Shown here piece by piece: positions 1 through 7,533 of a stretch of 11,584 bases of DNA (position 1 is the stretch's first letter; each line of letters starts with the position of its first letter). Location: positions 29,984 through 41,567 of the forward strand of contig DKBB01000406.1 in assembly GCA_002451015.1 (NCBI GenBank), in the 5' to 3' direction. The position numbers were made by a program, and so were the translations under genes. Origin of the DNA: Acidobacteria bacterium UBA6911 (GTDB taxonomy: Bacteria; Acidobacteriota; UBA6911). Below the pieces are notes generated by a model. The model was not told where the DNA came from. It saw only the letters and a list, made by a program, of their open reading frames with translations, and did not search any database.

Positions 1-2336
1 CCCTGAACGCGAGGAATTACTTCGCCCGTCCGGAAGACTCCGACCCCCGCTATCAGCACAATCAGTTCGGATTTTCATTGGGGGGACCGATCATAAGGAA
101 CCGGACCTTTTTCTTTGGCGATTATGAAGGCAGGAGGGAACGAAGGGGAATCACCCAGGTAGCCAGAGTGCCTACGGAAATCGAGCGGGAGGGGAATCTC
201 CCCCCCGGTTATCTCAGCGAGATTGGACGCAACATTGCACATTTATACCCGCTTCCCAACTCTGAAGGACCCGGTGGCAACTATGTCTCCTCCCCGATCC
301 TGCAACGTCGCGGAGACCGTTTCGACCTGCGGATCGATCATGAATTTTCTGAAAGATCCAGGCTAATTTCCAGATACAGCTTCTTCGATTACGATCTTTA
401 TGAACCGTTCTCAGGGGTCGGTTTCGCCCTGGTCCCGGACTACGGCGTCGATGTCGCCCGGAGGGCGCAGAATTTCATGATCGGCGAAGACCATATTTTT
501 TCTTCCTCTTTAATCAACCAGTTCCGATTTGCAGTGAACCGGGTGGCTTTCGGTGCATTTCAGGAAGAGCGAGACGGGAGTTTGAACCTGCAGGTAGGCC
601 TTCCCGAGCTCTCGGACGATCCACGTGATTATGGATTGAGCCTGATCCGGGTTTCGGGATTTTCCCCGCTGGGAGATGAACAGAACAACCCGCAGCACAG
701 CGTTACCAATGTGTTTCAGATCGCGGATACGCTTCAATACTCGACCGGGAAGCACCTGTTTAAATTCGGCTTCGATTTCCGTGCCCTTCAGCAGAATGCC
801 TACAGGAATGTTCTGTCCCGCGGATTGCTGAATTTTACCGGACTGATTACGGGTGACAGTATGACGGATCTTCTGATGGGGCTGCCTACATTTACCGCAG
901 GCGCGAGGCTTGACAATCCCCAATATCTGAGGACCCAGAGCTGGTACTTTTTCGTACACGACAGCTATCGTTTGCGCCGCAATGTAACGCTTCAACTCGG
1001 ATTGCGTTATGAATACAACGAGCCTCCTGTGGACCGGTACGACAGAGCGAATACCTACGATCCGGATTCTCAATCCCTTGTTCCGGTAGGGCTGGGGGAT
1101 GTTCCCAGGAGCGTCTACCATCCGGATCGAAACAACTGGGCGCCCCGGGTAGGAATTGCATGGGCGATCGACCCTGACAGCACGGTGGTATTGCGTGCCG
1201 GATACGGGATCTATTACGACCAGTCATCTCTAGCTCCCGGAGAGGGCCTGTATTTCAATCAACCGTACTATGATCTGCGGTACTACTATACTCTTCCGGG
1301 GTATACACTGACCCTGGACGATCCGTTTCCGGAGGATTACCCGATCAATATTCCCGTTTCTGCGCTTGGATTCGATTCCGATTTGCGCACCACCTATTTC
1401 CAACAATGGAATGTAACCCTGGAAAAACAGCTTGGTCCCAACAGTCTTTGGGAACTGTCCTACGTGGGATCCAAAGGAACAAAGATATTGTCGGCTCGGG
1501 ACATCAACCAACCGGCGCCGAGCCCGATTACTCCGAATCCGCGACCGGTACCGCAATTCGCCGACATTATTTTCCTGGAATCGAACGGCAATTCTTCCTA
1601 CCACAGCCTGCAGACACGCTTTAAGCAGCGCCTGCACTATGGAGTTTCCGCTACGGTCGCTTACACCTATGGGAAATCCCTGGACACTTCCTCAACCTTT
1701 TTTTCCAGTACCGGTGATTCGAATTTCCCGCAGAACAGCTATGATCCCGGAGCCGAGAAAGGGCGATCCAATTTTGACGTCCGGCATCGATTTTCTCTGG
1801 GGTATTCCTATGATCTTCCCCTGGGCTCGGGCAGGCGTTATATTGCAGACGGCGGCTTTCTTTCCACCCTCCTTGCAGGATGGTCTTCGTACGGAAGCAT
1901 CACCCTGCAGAGTGGCAGGCCGTTTACCGTAGCGCTGCTGCCGGAATTAGACAACAGTAATACCGGTTTCCAGAGCCTGGGATTCGGAGGTGCAAACAAC
2001 CGTCCCGACAGAGTCGGTTCCGGCGAACTGGACAATCCCGGTCCCGGGCAGTGGTTCGACACCACCGCTTTTATGCTTGCTGATTACGGAAGCTTCGGGA
2101 ATTCCGGTAGAAATATCCTCGATGGTCCGGGCTATAAGGATGTAAGCGTTTCCATTGTCAAGGATACGAATGTCCGCGAGGGGATAAGCATACAATTCAG
2201 AACGGAATTCCTGAATGCGTTCAATACTGTGAATTTTGATCTGCCGGACAGCTTTTTCGGATCTCAAACCTTCGGAAGCGTCAATTCCGCTCAGGATCCG
2301 AGACGGATCCAGTTCGGGCTTAAAATTATTTTTTAA
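1..2336 (+). CDS. TonB-dependent receptor, Oar-like (5' end outside window)
   Basis: Outer-membrane beta-barrel receptor, probably for TonB-driven uptake of a large substrate such as a glycan fragment or siderophore; the substrate cannot be read. The reading frame is already open at the left edge (first full codon at base 3, reading LNARNYFARPEDSD), so the TTG at 78 is not a start. About 777 codons are visible. Family wording includes LGGPIIRNRTFFFGDYEG near the start of the visible part, LQLGLRYEYNEPP, WAPRVGIAWAIDPDSTVVLR, QQWNVTLEKQLGPNSLWELS, YHSLQTRFKQRL, FDVRHRFSLGYSYDLP and GWSSYGSITLQSGRPFTV. The protein ends in IQFGLKIIF, with the terminal Phe expected for barrel insertion by the BAM complex. 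Full-length relatives are usually about 1000-1200 residues and begin with a signal peptide, a carboxypeptidase-regulatory-like domain and the plug, so roughly 250-400 residues lie outside the window. No transport partner gene is adjacent. Confidence 0.93.
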   Translation, partial: LNARNYFARPEDSDPRYQHNQFGFSLGGPIIRNRTFFFGDYEGRRERRGITQVARVPTEIEREGNLPPGYLSEIGRNIAHLYPLPNSEGPGGNYVSSPILQRRGDRFDLRIDHEFSERSRLISRYSFFDYDLYEPFSGVGFALVPDYGVDVARRAQNFMIGEDHIFSSSLINQFRFAVNRVAFGAFQEERDGSLNLQVGLPELSDDPRDYGLSLIRVSGFSPLGDEQNNPQHSVTNVFQIADTLQYSTGKHLFKFGFDFRALQQNAYRNVLSRGLLNFTGLITGDSMTDLLMGLPTFTAGARLDNPQYLRTQSWYFFVHDSYRLRRNVTLQLGLRYEYNEPPVDRYDRANTYDPDSQSLVPVGLGDVPRSVYHPDRNNWAPRVGIAWAIDPDSTVVLRAGYGIYYDQSSLAPGEGLYFNQPYYDLRYYYTLPGYTLTLDDPFPEDYPINIPVSALGFDSDLRTTYFQQWNVTLEKQLGPNSLWELSYVGSKGTKILSARDINQPAPSPITPNPRPVPQFADIIFLESNGNSSYHSLQTRFKQRLHYGVSATVAYTYGKSLDTSSTFFSSTGDSNFPQNSYDPGAEKGRSNFDVRHRFSLGYSYDLPLGSGRRYIADGGFLSTLLAGWSSYGSITLQSGRPFTVALLPELDNSNTGFQSLGFGGANNRPDRVGSGELDNPGPGQWFDTTAFMLADYGSFGNSGRNILDGPGYKDVSVSIVKDTNVREGISIQFRTEFLNAFNTVNFDLPDSFFGSQTFGSVNSAQDPRRIQFGLKIIF

Positions 2337-2406
2337 ACATTCCTGTGAATTCAGCTTTTATTCGAATTCGGGTGAATTTGCGTATACCGATTAAGTATAG
2401 TTGTCA

Positions 2407-2525
2407 GGAGCCTGTAATCGGAAGCTACAAGGCTATGACGGTATCGGTTTCTTGCTTTAATAATGAGCAATCCGGTTTATAAATGCACGCACCTAAAGAA
2501 ACACCGACTCCTTGCAACCGGCTCC
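2407..2525 (+). other. possible structured RNA / leader upstream of holC
   Basis: Several nested complementary segments are visible. GGAGCC at 2407-2412 is complementary to GGCTCC at 2520-2525. TCGGTTTC at 2444-2451 matches GAAACACCGA at 2498-2507 if two bases bulge. TTGCT at 2452-2456 pairs with AGCAA at 2466-2470 and would stack directly on the previous stem. A competing pairing exists between CCGGTT at 2472-2477 and AACCGG at 2516-2521, which would exclude the outer stem. It does not match any riboswitch consensus I know. Six-base matches are common by chance in 120 bases, so this is tentative. If transcribed, it would be a leader of holC or a small RNA. Confidence 0.2.
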
Positions 2526-2539
2526 CTGCTTCTTATATT
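2512..2539 (+). promoter_or_regulatory. possible sigma-70-type promoter for holC
   Basis: TTGCAA at 2512-2517 and TATATT at 2534-2539 are separated by 16 bases. They match the -35 and -10 consensus at 4 of 6 and 5 of 6 positions. Transcription would begin near 2546, leaving a leader of about 60 bases before the holC ATG. Housekeeping promoters in this phylum are not well described, so the call rests only on resemblance. Confidence 0.33.
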
Positions 2540-2608
2540 CGATTTAATTACACGGTGGTTTTTATACATGAACTTTCAATTGAAGTGCCGTTTTATGTTA
2601 GGTAAAAG

Positions 2609-3061
2609 ATGAATGCCTGTATTTTTCATGACACTGCCGATACTCTCCACGACCGCCGGGTGTTCGAAATTGTTGAGGAAGCCTACAACCGCAGGAAGAA
2701 AGTAGTGGTTTTTGCCGACTCGGAAGATCGGGCCATGGAAATCAACCGGTTTCTCTGGATCTTACGCCAGGATTCCTTTATTCCTCACCAGATATTTCAA
2801 GCTCCCGGGGAGTCTGTTTCCGTTCCTGTCGCTATTGTAACCACGGAGTGGAATCCGCTTGATGCGGAGATCCTGATCGCAGACGGCCATTGCAGTATGG
2901 AATTTGCAACCGGCTTCGATATCATCCACGAATTCGTGGATCGATCCTCCCCTGAAATCCAAGAGAAATGCAGAAGCCGTTTTCGTTTATACCGTGATAG
3001 AAACATTCCTGTAGAATATTTGAAAACAGGAGTCTGGAAAGGTTCGGTAGAAACAAAATAG
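2609..3061 (+). CDS. holC: DNA polymerase III chi subunit (HolC-like)
   Basis: Small accessory subunit of the replicative polymerase clamp loader. In characterised bacteria chi binds psi (HolD) and the C-terminal tail of SSB, linking the clamp loader to single-stranded DNA. At 150 residues it matches the usual length. Family features are the RRKKVVVFADSED strand (28-40), NRFLW (46-50), the SFIPH motif (56-60), a PVAIVTTEW strand (73-81), DAEILIADG (85-93), an FDIIHEFVD stretch (103-111), and the C-terminal RSRFRLYRDRNIPVEYLKTGVW (122-143), which resembles the E. coli chi ending RYKAYRVAGFNLNTATW. The ATG at 2609 follows AGGT at 2600-2603 with five bases between. The usual neighbours pepA and valS are absent; the gene follows an unrelated receptor and is convergent with the oxidoreductase. 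Identification is by motif recall, not a search. Confidence 0.8.
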   Translation: MNACIFHDTADTLHDRRVFEIVEEAYNRRKKVVVFADSEDRAMEINRFLWILRQDSFIPHQIFQAPGESVSVPVAIVTTEWNPLDAEILIADGHCSMEFATGFDIIHEFVDRSSPEIQEKCRSRFRLYRDRNIPVEYLKTGVWKGSVETK

Positions 3062-3079
3062 AGCGGCGAAGCCTATTTT
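3055..3079. terminator. AT-rich inverted repeat between convergent genes, likely bidirectional terminator
   Basis: AAAATAG (3055-3061) and CTATTTT (3073-3079) are exact inverted repeats around an 11-base loop that can close further by pairing GC with GC. The left arm contains the holC TAG stop. On the plus strand the right arm ends in a run of five T; on the minus strand the other arm gives CTATTTT, so it could serve both convergent genes within their 28-base gap. The stem is AT-rich and weaker than a classical terminator. Confidence 0.42.
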
Positions 3080-3089
3080 TGTCCGGTCG

Positions 3090-4085
3090 TTATTTCTTAA
3101 TATCCGCGTTCAGGAGAACATCCATTGCAGCCAGGGCTTCAGACAGAACCGGTATCGGTGAGGCATCCAGATCTGCAACGTGTCTCAGGGTCTGATGCGT
3201 AATCGCAACATACCCTTCGAGCCAGCCAATCCCATGGAACGGAACCGATCCGCTTGACGTATCGGGCATTTCCCGGGGTATGACTCGCTTCCTGTTGCCT
3301 GTACCGATCTCCACTTCATCCGGACGCATAAATTTCCAGGTTGCCGATCCTTTTGTGCCTATGACGGTGTATTCGAAATCGTTGGTGGCGCCATGCATCG
3401 TTTTCGATATTGAGGCCATCGCGTACCTGTCTCCCGGAAAATCCATGCAAAGATTCACATGCGTATCCCGGTGTGCTCGAGAGGCATTCCTGTAGGAGAG
3501 GCGGCACTGTGTGTGAACGGGCAAATCCGACATCAGGTGAAGGCAGATATCCACGACATGGCTTCCTAAATCGGTCAGGACATCATAGGGTCCATTCAAA
3601 TCGGGCTCATTCTTCCAAGAGTTTTCAGGCGTTCCATTAATGGCTTTACTGGCAACCGATGATTGCCAGTAACGGGATTCGAATCTGAAAACATCTCCCA
3701 GCTCGCCCGCATCAATCATCCCTTTAATCATTCGCGTGCCCCACGTGGCCCGGTAACCGTGGTAAACGGAAACGAATGCATCTACGGATTTCAGGGAATC
3801 GAGCTCTTCCGGAAGAACGCAAACCGGTTTTTCAGCGGCAACGGCACAGTAACCGGCTTTCAGACCCTCCAGAATCGATGCTGCATGCAGAGCGCTGGGA
3901 TTGGCCAGAAACAGTACATTTTCGGATCTGTCCGAAATATAGGATGAAAGGGGCGTGCCTCTCTCCACCTGGCGCACTGGAAGCAGGATCAGGTCCGGAT
4001 CTTCCTGGGATACGATGGACAGACTTTTTTGAATAGCCCGACCCGCCATGCCTCTTCCGACAAGTACGGGGTTGATACGTTTCAT
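3090..4085 (-). CDS. Gfo/Idh/MocA-family NAD(P)-dependent oxidoreductase
   Basis: Predicted cytoplasmic dehydrogenase acting on a sugar, inositol or related polyol; the substrate is not readable. From the ATG at 4085 it has 331 residues, typical for the family. The N-terminal Rossmann fold shows VLVGRGMAGRAI, giving the GxGxxG motif at residues 10-15. EKP at 85-87 carries the conserved Lys87. The C-terminal domain has GELGDV (127-132) and the DLGSHVVD motif at 172-179 with His176. The frame also reaches a GTG at 4157 that overlaps the permease stop by GTGA, which would add 24 residues before the fold (355 in total). I prefer the ATG because an AGAGG lies nine bases before it and the first strand begins at once, as in relatives. 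The end of strand 2 (LILLPVRQ) has Val-Arg where an Asp is common, which may favour NADP. It is last in the ABC gene cluster. Confidence 0.92.
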   Translation of the reverse strand: MKRINPVLVGRGMAGRAIQKSLSIVSQEDPDLILLPVRQVERGTPLSSYISDRSENVLFLANPSALHAASILEGLKAGYCAVAAEKPVCVLPEELDSLKSVDAFVSVYHGYRATWGTRMIKGMIDAGELGDVFRFESRYWQSSVASKAINGTPENSWKNEPDLNGPYDVLTDLGSHVVDICLHLMSDLPVHTQCRLSYRNASRAHRDTHVNLCMDFPGDRYAMASISKTMHGATNDFEYTVIGTKGSATWKFMRPDEVEIGTGNRKRVIPREMPDTSSGSVPFHGIGWLEGYVAITHQTLRHVADLDASPIPVLSEALAAMDVLLNADIKK

Positions 4086-4094
4086 CTGCAGTTG

Positions 4095-4099
4095 CCTCT
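4095..4099 (-). promoter_or_regulatory. ribosome binding site supporting the ATG at 4085
   Basis: On the minus strand AGAGG occupies 4099-4095, nine bases before the ATG at 4085. The alternative GTG at 4157 has only a GGAG that runs into the start codon itself. This is the main sequence argument for the shorter oxidoreductase. Confidence 0.5.
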
Positions 4100-4153
4100 T
4101 GTCTTTCAAAATCTTCGTTCCATACGTTCCTCCTGCGCGGGAGTTCTCTCGTT

Positions 4154-7100
4154 TCACTCCGACCGCAGAGCCGGAAGCAGCGGGGATTTAAATACAGCTA
4201 TGACGGCTGCAAGGGAAGCTGCAATGCCGGCAATCAAAACCGGGGCCAAAACCATAACGACCATCCATACCGGCAGTGCGTCGCCCCTGGAATACAGTGC
4301 CGGAGCAATCGAAATCAGAGCGCTTATCATACCGGTTCCGGAGCCCAATAATAACAGCAGTATATTCTCACTCAGCACTATTGCCGACAGTATTCGTCTT
4401 TCGAATCCGGCCGCCCGTAGCAGGGCCAGTTCCGAGCGCCGTTCGAGAACGTTACGCAACAATACCGTGGCGAGTCCCAGGGTTCCGAGAACCAGACCGA
4501 GCGTACCGAGAGATTGAAAGGTGGATATGTACGTGTTCTCGACCCGGTGATAACTTGAAAGACGATCCTGTGTGGAGGCAACCCGGATACCCCAATAACC
4601 GAGGCTTTCTCTTAGAGGCTGCATTACGGCGTCATCCTCGACCGGGGCCATGTCGAGAAGAAAAAACCGGTATCCTTCCATTCCGGGGAAAATTCTCAGG
4701 AAGTTCGATTCGGAGATCAGCAATCCTCCCTGAAAAATACTGTCTTTTAAAGCTGCCGCAATCCGCAAGTGGACGGTGCTTCCGTCCCCGCCCCGTATTG
4801 TCAGATCACTGCCGATGGAACGATGCAGGATATATTGAATCGTATTGGCGTCCGCAATCGCGGCAACAGCCCCGTCGGGGAATTCCGCATCCAAAAGCAG
4901 CCAGGGATTTTTTTTCTCTTCGGGAGTGGATGCAAGGGATCCTGTAAAAGAAAACCTGCCGGCAGTAATGAAGGAACCCGGTGCTCCCAGGATTTTCGGC
5001 TCCTGAGGGGTGTAGAGATTCAGGCAGCTCGTGTCGTCTCCCGGCTGTTCGCGGAAAGAAACGAACCTGAAGGCTGCGTCCTTCGGGATCTGGGGAAGCT
5101 GGACTCCCAGCGCCTCGCGGCCGTCGTCACTGTTCAGGTCGTAAACGATGGGGAGTGTCGATTCCGCCAGGAATGGATAGCCCCCGGTTCCCGAATCCCG
5201 TTCCATATAGCCATCGGCCGGGGCCCGGCGAAAGGCTTCCGTGGATACAATGATGAAAGTCGCCGAGGCAATCAGGGCGGCACATAACAGACTCCGTCCC
5301 GGCCGGTATCCGGCATTGCGAATGCCGAGTCGCACTATGGCCAGCGAGCCGCTGCAGACAATGGGCCGGGGATGGACGCGGCGTAAAAAAAAGGCGATGG
5401 CGCAAAGGATGGAAACAAGGGACAGAAAGCCTGCAATGAAAAAACCTGCAAGTTCCGAAATCATTCCGAATGCTGCAGCGGCAATTATCAGCAGGGCGGT
5501 GGCAGCGGTTGCTATGGCGAGAATTCCCAAAATCCTGGCCCGGCGACTCCGAATCGTGACGGTTTCCAGAGCCCCGGACAGGAGGGATCTCGGGGAACTC
5601 TTTTTAAGACTCCGGATTGTCCAGGCAATTGTCGCAAGTGAAATAACTAATCCTGTTACAATACCCAGGGCCAGGTCCTGCCAGGAGACATGCAGGAAGA
5701 GGCGAGTTGTTCCGACGGCGCCCACCCACCACGTGCGCAGGCCGAAAACCATGATCCATCCATACGCCAGGGATCCCAATACGCCGAGAACGCTTCCAAT
5801 TACCGACAGGGTTAGTCCCTCGAAAAAGAAAATGCGTTGCAGCGGACCAGCAGCAATTCCGGTTACTTTGAGAATTCCAATTTCCTTAACGCGCTGCTCA
5901 ACCGTGAGACGGAAGAACAGGACCGAAAGGAGAATGGCCGATGCAATCAGAAAAAAACTGAAATAAATGAAATATTCCGCAAAGTCAGTTGAGCCGTAGG
6001 ATGCCGACAATCCACTTTTCTTAATGGATTTGGAAATAAAACCGGAGGTTTCCGGATTCAAGCGGGCAAGAAGGGAATTCCGAAAATCCGTTTTCACGGT
6101 TTGCAGGGGAGTGTCTGCTGCGAGTTGATAGCGAATGGACGTCAATTCACCGAAACGGCTTCGCCACAGTTGCTGTCCCACCGATAGCGGAACGAAAGCC
6201 TTGGGCGTGGCTCTGTATCGATCCCAGTAGTCTTCGTCTTTGTCTCGAATCCGCTTCAGATCCAGCGGAAACGGGGGATTCCATTCCCCCATGCTGCTGA
6301 CCCCGGTTATACCCGGTATTTCCGGGGCAAATGAAGTATTTACATCTCCGGTCGAAATCACGCCGGCCATTTGAAATGAAGTACTGCGTGTAACCAGGTT
6401 GCCGGCTTCCAGCCAGACGTAGTATTCCAACTCCACCGAATCGCCCGGGGAGACGCCCAGATCCCTTTCGGCCCAATCAGTCAGATATATGGGCGGAGAC
6501 GGGGAATCATGCGAAGATTCACCGGGGGGATTTTTGGCGACGACGGAATCGAGCGCCCCTTTACCGATATCCGCTGCGGTTATGGCGGAATAGGGGATGG
6601 ATCGACCGTTGGCCCGGATAGAGTTTGCCATGTAGGTGAATACGGGTGAAACCTGAAGCTTTAAATCCCATGCCGCCTCCAGCGACGCCTGTACGACCGG
6701 AGATTCCAGCAGGATCCGTTCGCTTTCCAGAAGAAATCCTTTTCCGGAAGGCAGATCTTTCAAACTCAGCCCAAGGTCCTTCAGGGTCAGGTTGTTTTTG
6801 AGAGTGTCGCGGATGAAGTTTTCTCCGGCATCTTCCACGTCGGACAGGAGGATGACATTGGCCTTCGACGGTTGATCCAGATCCTTCTGGAGTCGTTCGA
6901 TGGGAACGAAAATGGAAAAGACCTCCCCCTGAACGGGACGCAGGGAGAATTCGCCCAGTTTTTCCGGAGACAGGATGTCACGGCAGGAGATACGGACAGT
7001 TTTTCCGATGTCTTCACGCTTCCCGTAGAGCCATTCCCTCGGGATCGACTGCTGTGTTTCGATCTGCAGCAGTAGTCCGTCGCCGGTCTCTATATCCAGC

Positions 7101-7513
7101 TGTTGTGCGAGAGAGGCACCGACAAAAGCGGCACGAGGGTCCGGAAAAGAATCCATGGCCAAGCCCTGGAAATTCCAGAACCGGTCGTCTACACCGTAGA
7201 CATGGACTCGATAGCTGCGCACCCGGCTCTCTTCGTGTATCAGCACACCCTCCAGGTATATGATCGGGCACGCGGAGGCGCCGGCGGAAAAAGCCCCGGC
7301 AAGGGCGGAATTAAAAAATCGGTCGGCTGTAACAACGGTTGCCGTTTTGCCTATGCGTTCGAAGAGCAAGTCCTGGAGGCTGCCGCGAACGGACCGCCCC
7401 ACCATCAGTGCACCTGTCATGACGGCGACGGCGACGGCAATGCCGGCCACTACCGGCAGGTTGGTTCTCCAGTAAAAAAAGAGACTGCGGAATATGAGGC
7501 GACCGGGTTTCAT
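4154..7513 (-). CDS. FtsX/YbbP-like ABC transporter permease, ten predicted helices
   Basis: Inner-membrane permease of the type VII (mechanotransmission) ABC superfamily that includes MacB, LolC/E, FtsX and YbbP. It has 1119 residues, larger than E. coli YbbP (about 800). Hydrophobic segments lie near residues 19-39, 515-535, 565-592, 610-633, 662-682, 688-711, 741-757, 998-1019, 1041-1070 and 1082-1108. This gives two large extracytoplasmic domains, about 40-514 and 758-997, each ahead of an FtsX domain. Each FtsX domain carries the coupling-helix wording: VKEIGILKVTG (542-552) and SELALLRAAGF (1027-1037). The start is the ATG at 7513, 20 bases after the ATPase stop; no purine-rich ribosome site is visible, so translation probably depends on coupling to the ATPase. 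Likely cargo is lipoprotein, lipid or peptide, or mechanical work in the periplasm, but no sequence feature fixes this. The last base of its stop region overlaps a possible GTG start of the oxidoreductase. Confidence 0.92.
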   Translation of the reverse strand: MKPGRLIFRSLFFYWRTNLPVVAGIAVAVAVMTGALMVGRSVRGSLQDLLFERIGKTATVVTADRFFNSALAGAFSAGASACPIIYLEGVLIHEESRVRSYRVHVYGVDDRFWNFQGLAMDSFPDPRAAFVGASLAQQLDIETGDGLLLQIETQQSIPREWLYGKREDIGKTVRISCRDILSPEKLGEFSLRPVQGEVFSIFVPIERLQKDLDQPSKANVILLSDVEDAGENFIRDTLKNNLTLKDLGLSLKDLPSGKGFLLESERILLESPVVQASLEAAWDLKLQVSPVFTYMANSIRANGRSIPYSAITAADIGKGALDSVVAKNPPGESSHDSPSPPIYLTDWAERDLGVSPGDSVELEYYVWLEAGNLVTRSTSFQMAGVISTGDVNTSFAPEIPGITGVSSMGEWNPPFPLDLKRIRDKDEDYWDRYRATPKAFVPLSVGQQLWRSRFGELTSIRYQLAADTPLQTVKTDFRNSLLARLNPETSGFISKSIKKSGLSASYGSTDFAEYFIYFSFFLIASAILLSVLFFRLTVEQRVKEIGILKVTGIAAGPLQRIFFFEGLTLSVIGSVLGVLGSLAYGWIMVFGLRTWWVGAVGTTRLFLHVSWQDLALGIVTGLVISLATIAWTIRSLKKSSPRSLLSGALETVTIRSRRARILGILAIATAATALLIIAAAAFGMISELAGFFIAGFLSLVSILCAIAFFLRRVHPRPIVCSGSLAIVRLGIRNAGYRPGRSLLCAALIASATFIIVSTEAFRRAPADGYMERDSGTGGYPFLAESTLPIVYDLNSDDGREALGVQLPQIPKDAAFRFVSFREQPGDDTSCLNLYTPQEPKILGAPGSFITAGRFSFTGSLASTPEEKKNPWLLLDAEFPDGAVAAIADANTIQYILHRSIGSDLTIRGGDGSTVHLRIAAALKDSIFQGGLLISESNFLRIFPGMEGYRFFLLDMAPVEDDAVMQPLRESLGYWGIRVASTQDRLSSYHRVENTYISTFQSLGTLGLVLGTLGLATVLLRNVLERRSELALLRAAGFERRILSAIVLSENILLLLLGSGTGMISALISIAPALYSRGDALPVWMVVMVLAPVLIAGIAASLAAVIAVFKSPLLPALRSE

Positions 7514-7533
7514 TTAAAAACGTTAATCTTTTA

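Larger units (their letters stand above)
2337..2608. other. intergenic region between receptor and holC
   Basis: No convincing reading frame is seen here. It holds a possible folded RNA (2407-2525) and a possible promoter (2512-2539), listed separately. Just after the receptor stop, GAATTC occurs at 2347-2352 and again at 2364-2369 and could pair as an AT-rich stem, but there is no GC-rich stem with a T-run, so I do not call a terminator for the receptor. Confidence 0.5.

Noticed and set aside
78..80. TTG as the start of the TonB-dependent receptor
   Set aside because: The same frame is open to the window edge and its upstream codons encode normal family sequence (LNARNYFARPEDSD), so the gene begins outside the window.
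510..1121. 203-codon minus-strand frame opposite the receptor
   Set aside because: It is a shadow of the receptor frame with no domain-like pattern.
2345..2378. Terminator after the TonB-dependent receptor
   Set aside because: Only the self-complementary GAATTC copies can pair; there is no GC-rich stem or T-run.
2440..2530. tRNA or known riboswitch (c-di-GMP, TPP, cobalamin, SAM) in the receptor-holC gap
   Set aside because: The tRNA T-arm and the conserved core words of these riboswitches are missing.
5241..5966. 241-codon plus-strand frame opposite the permease
   Set aside because: It is rich in Arg, Pro and Ile with no fold-like pattern and lies wholly antisense to the well-supported permease.
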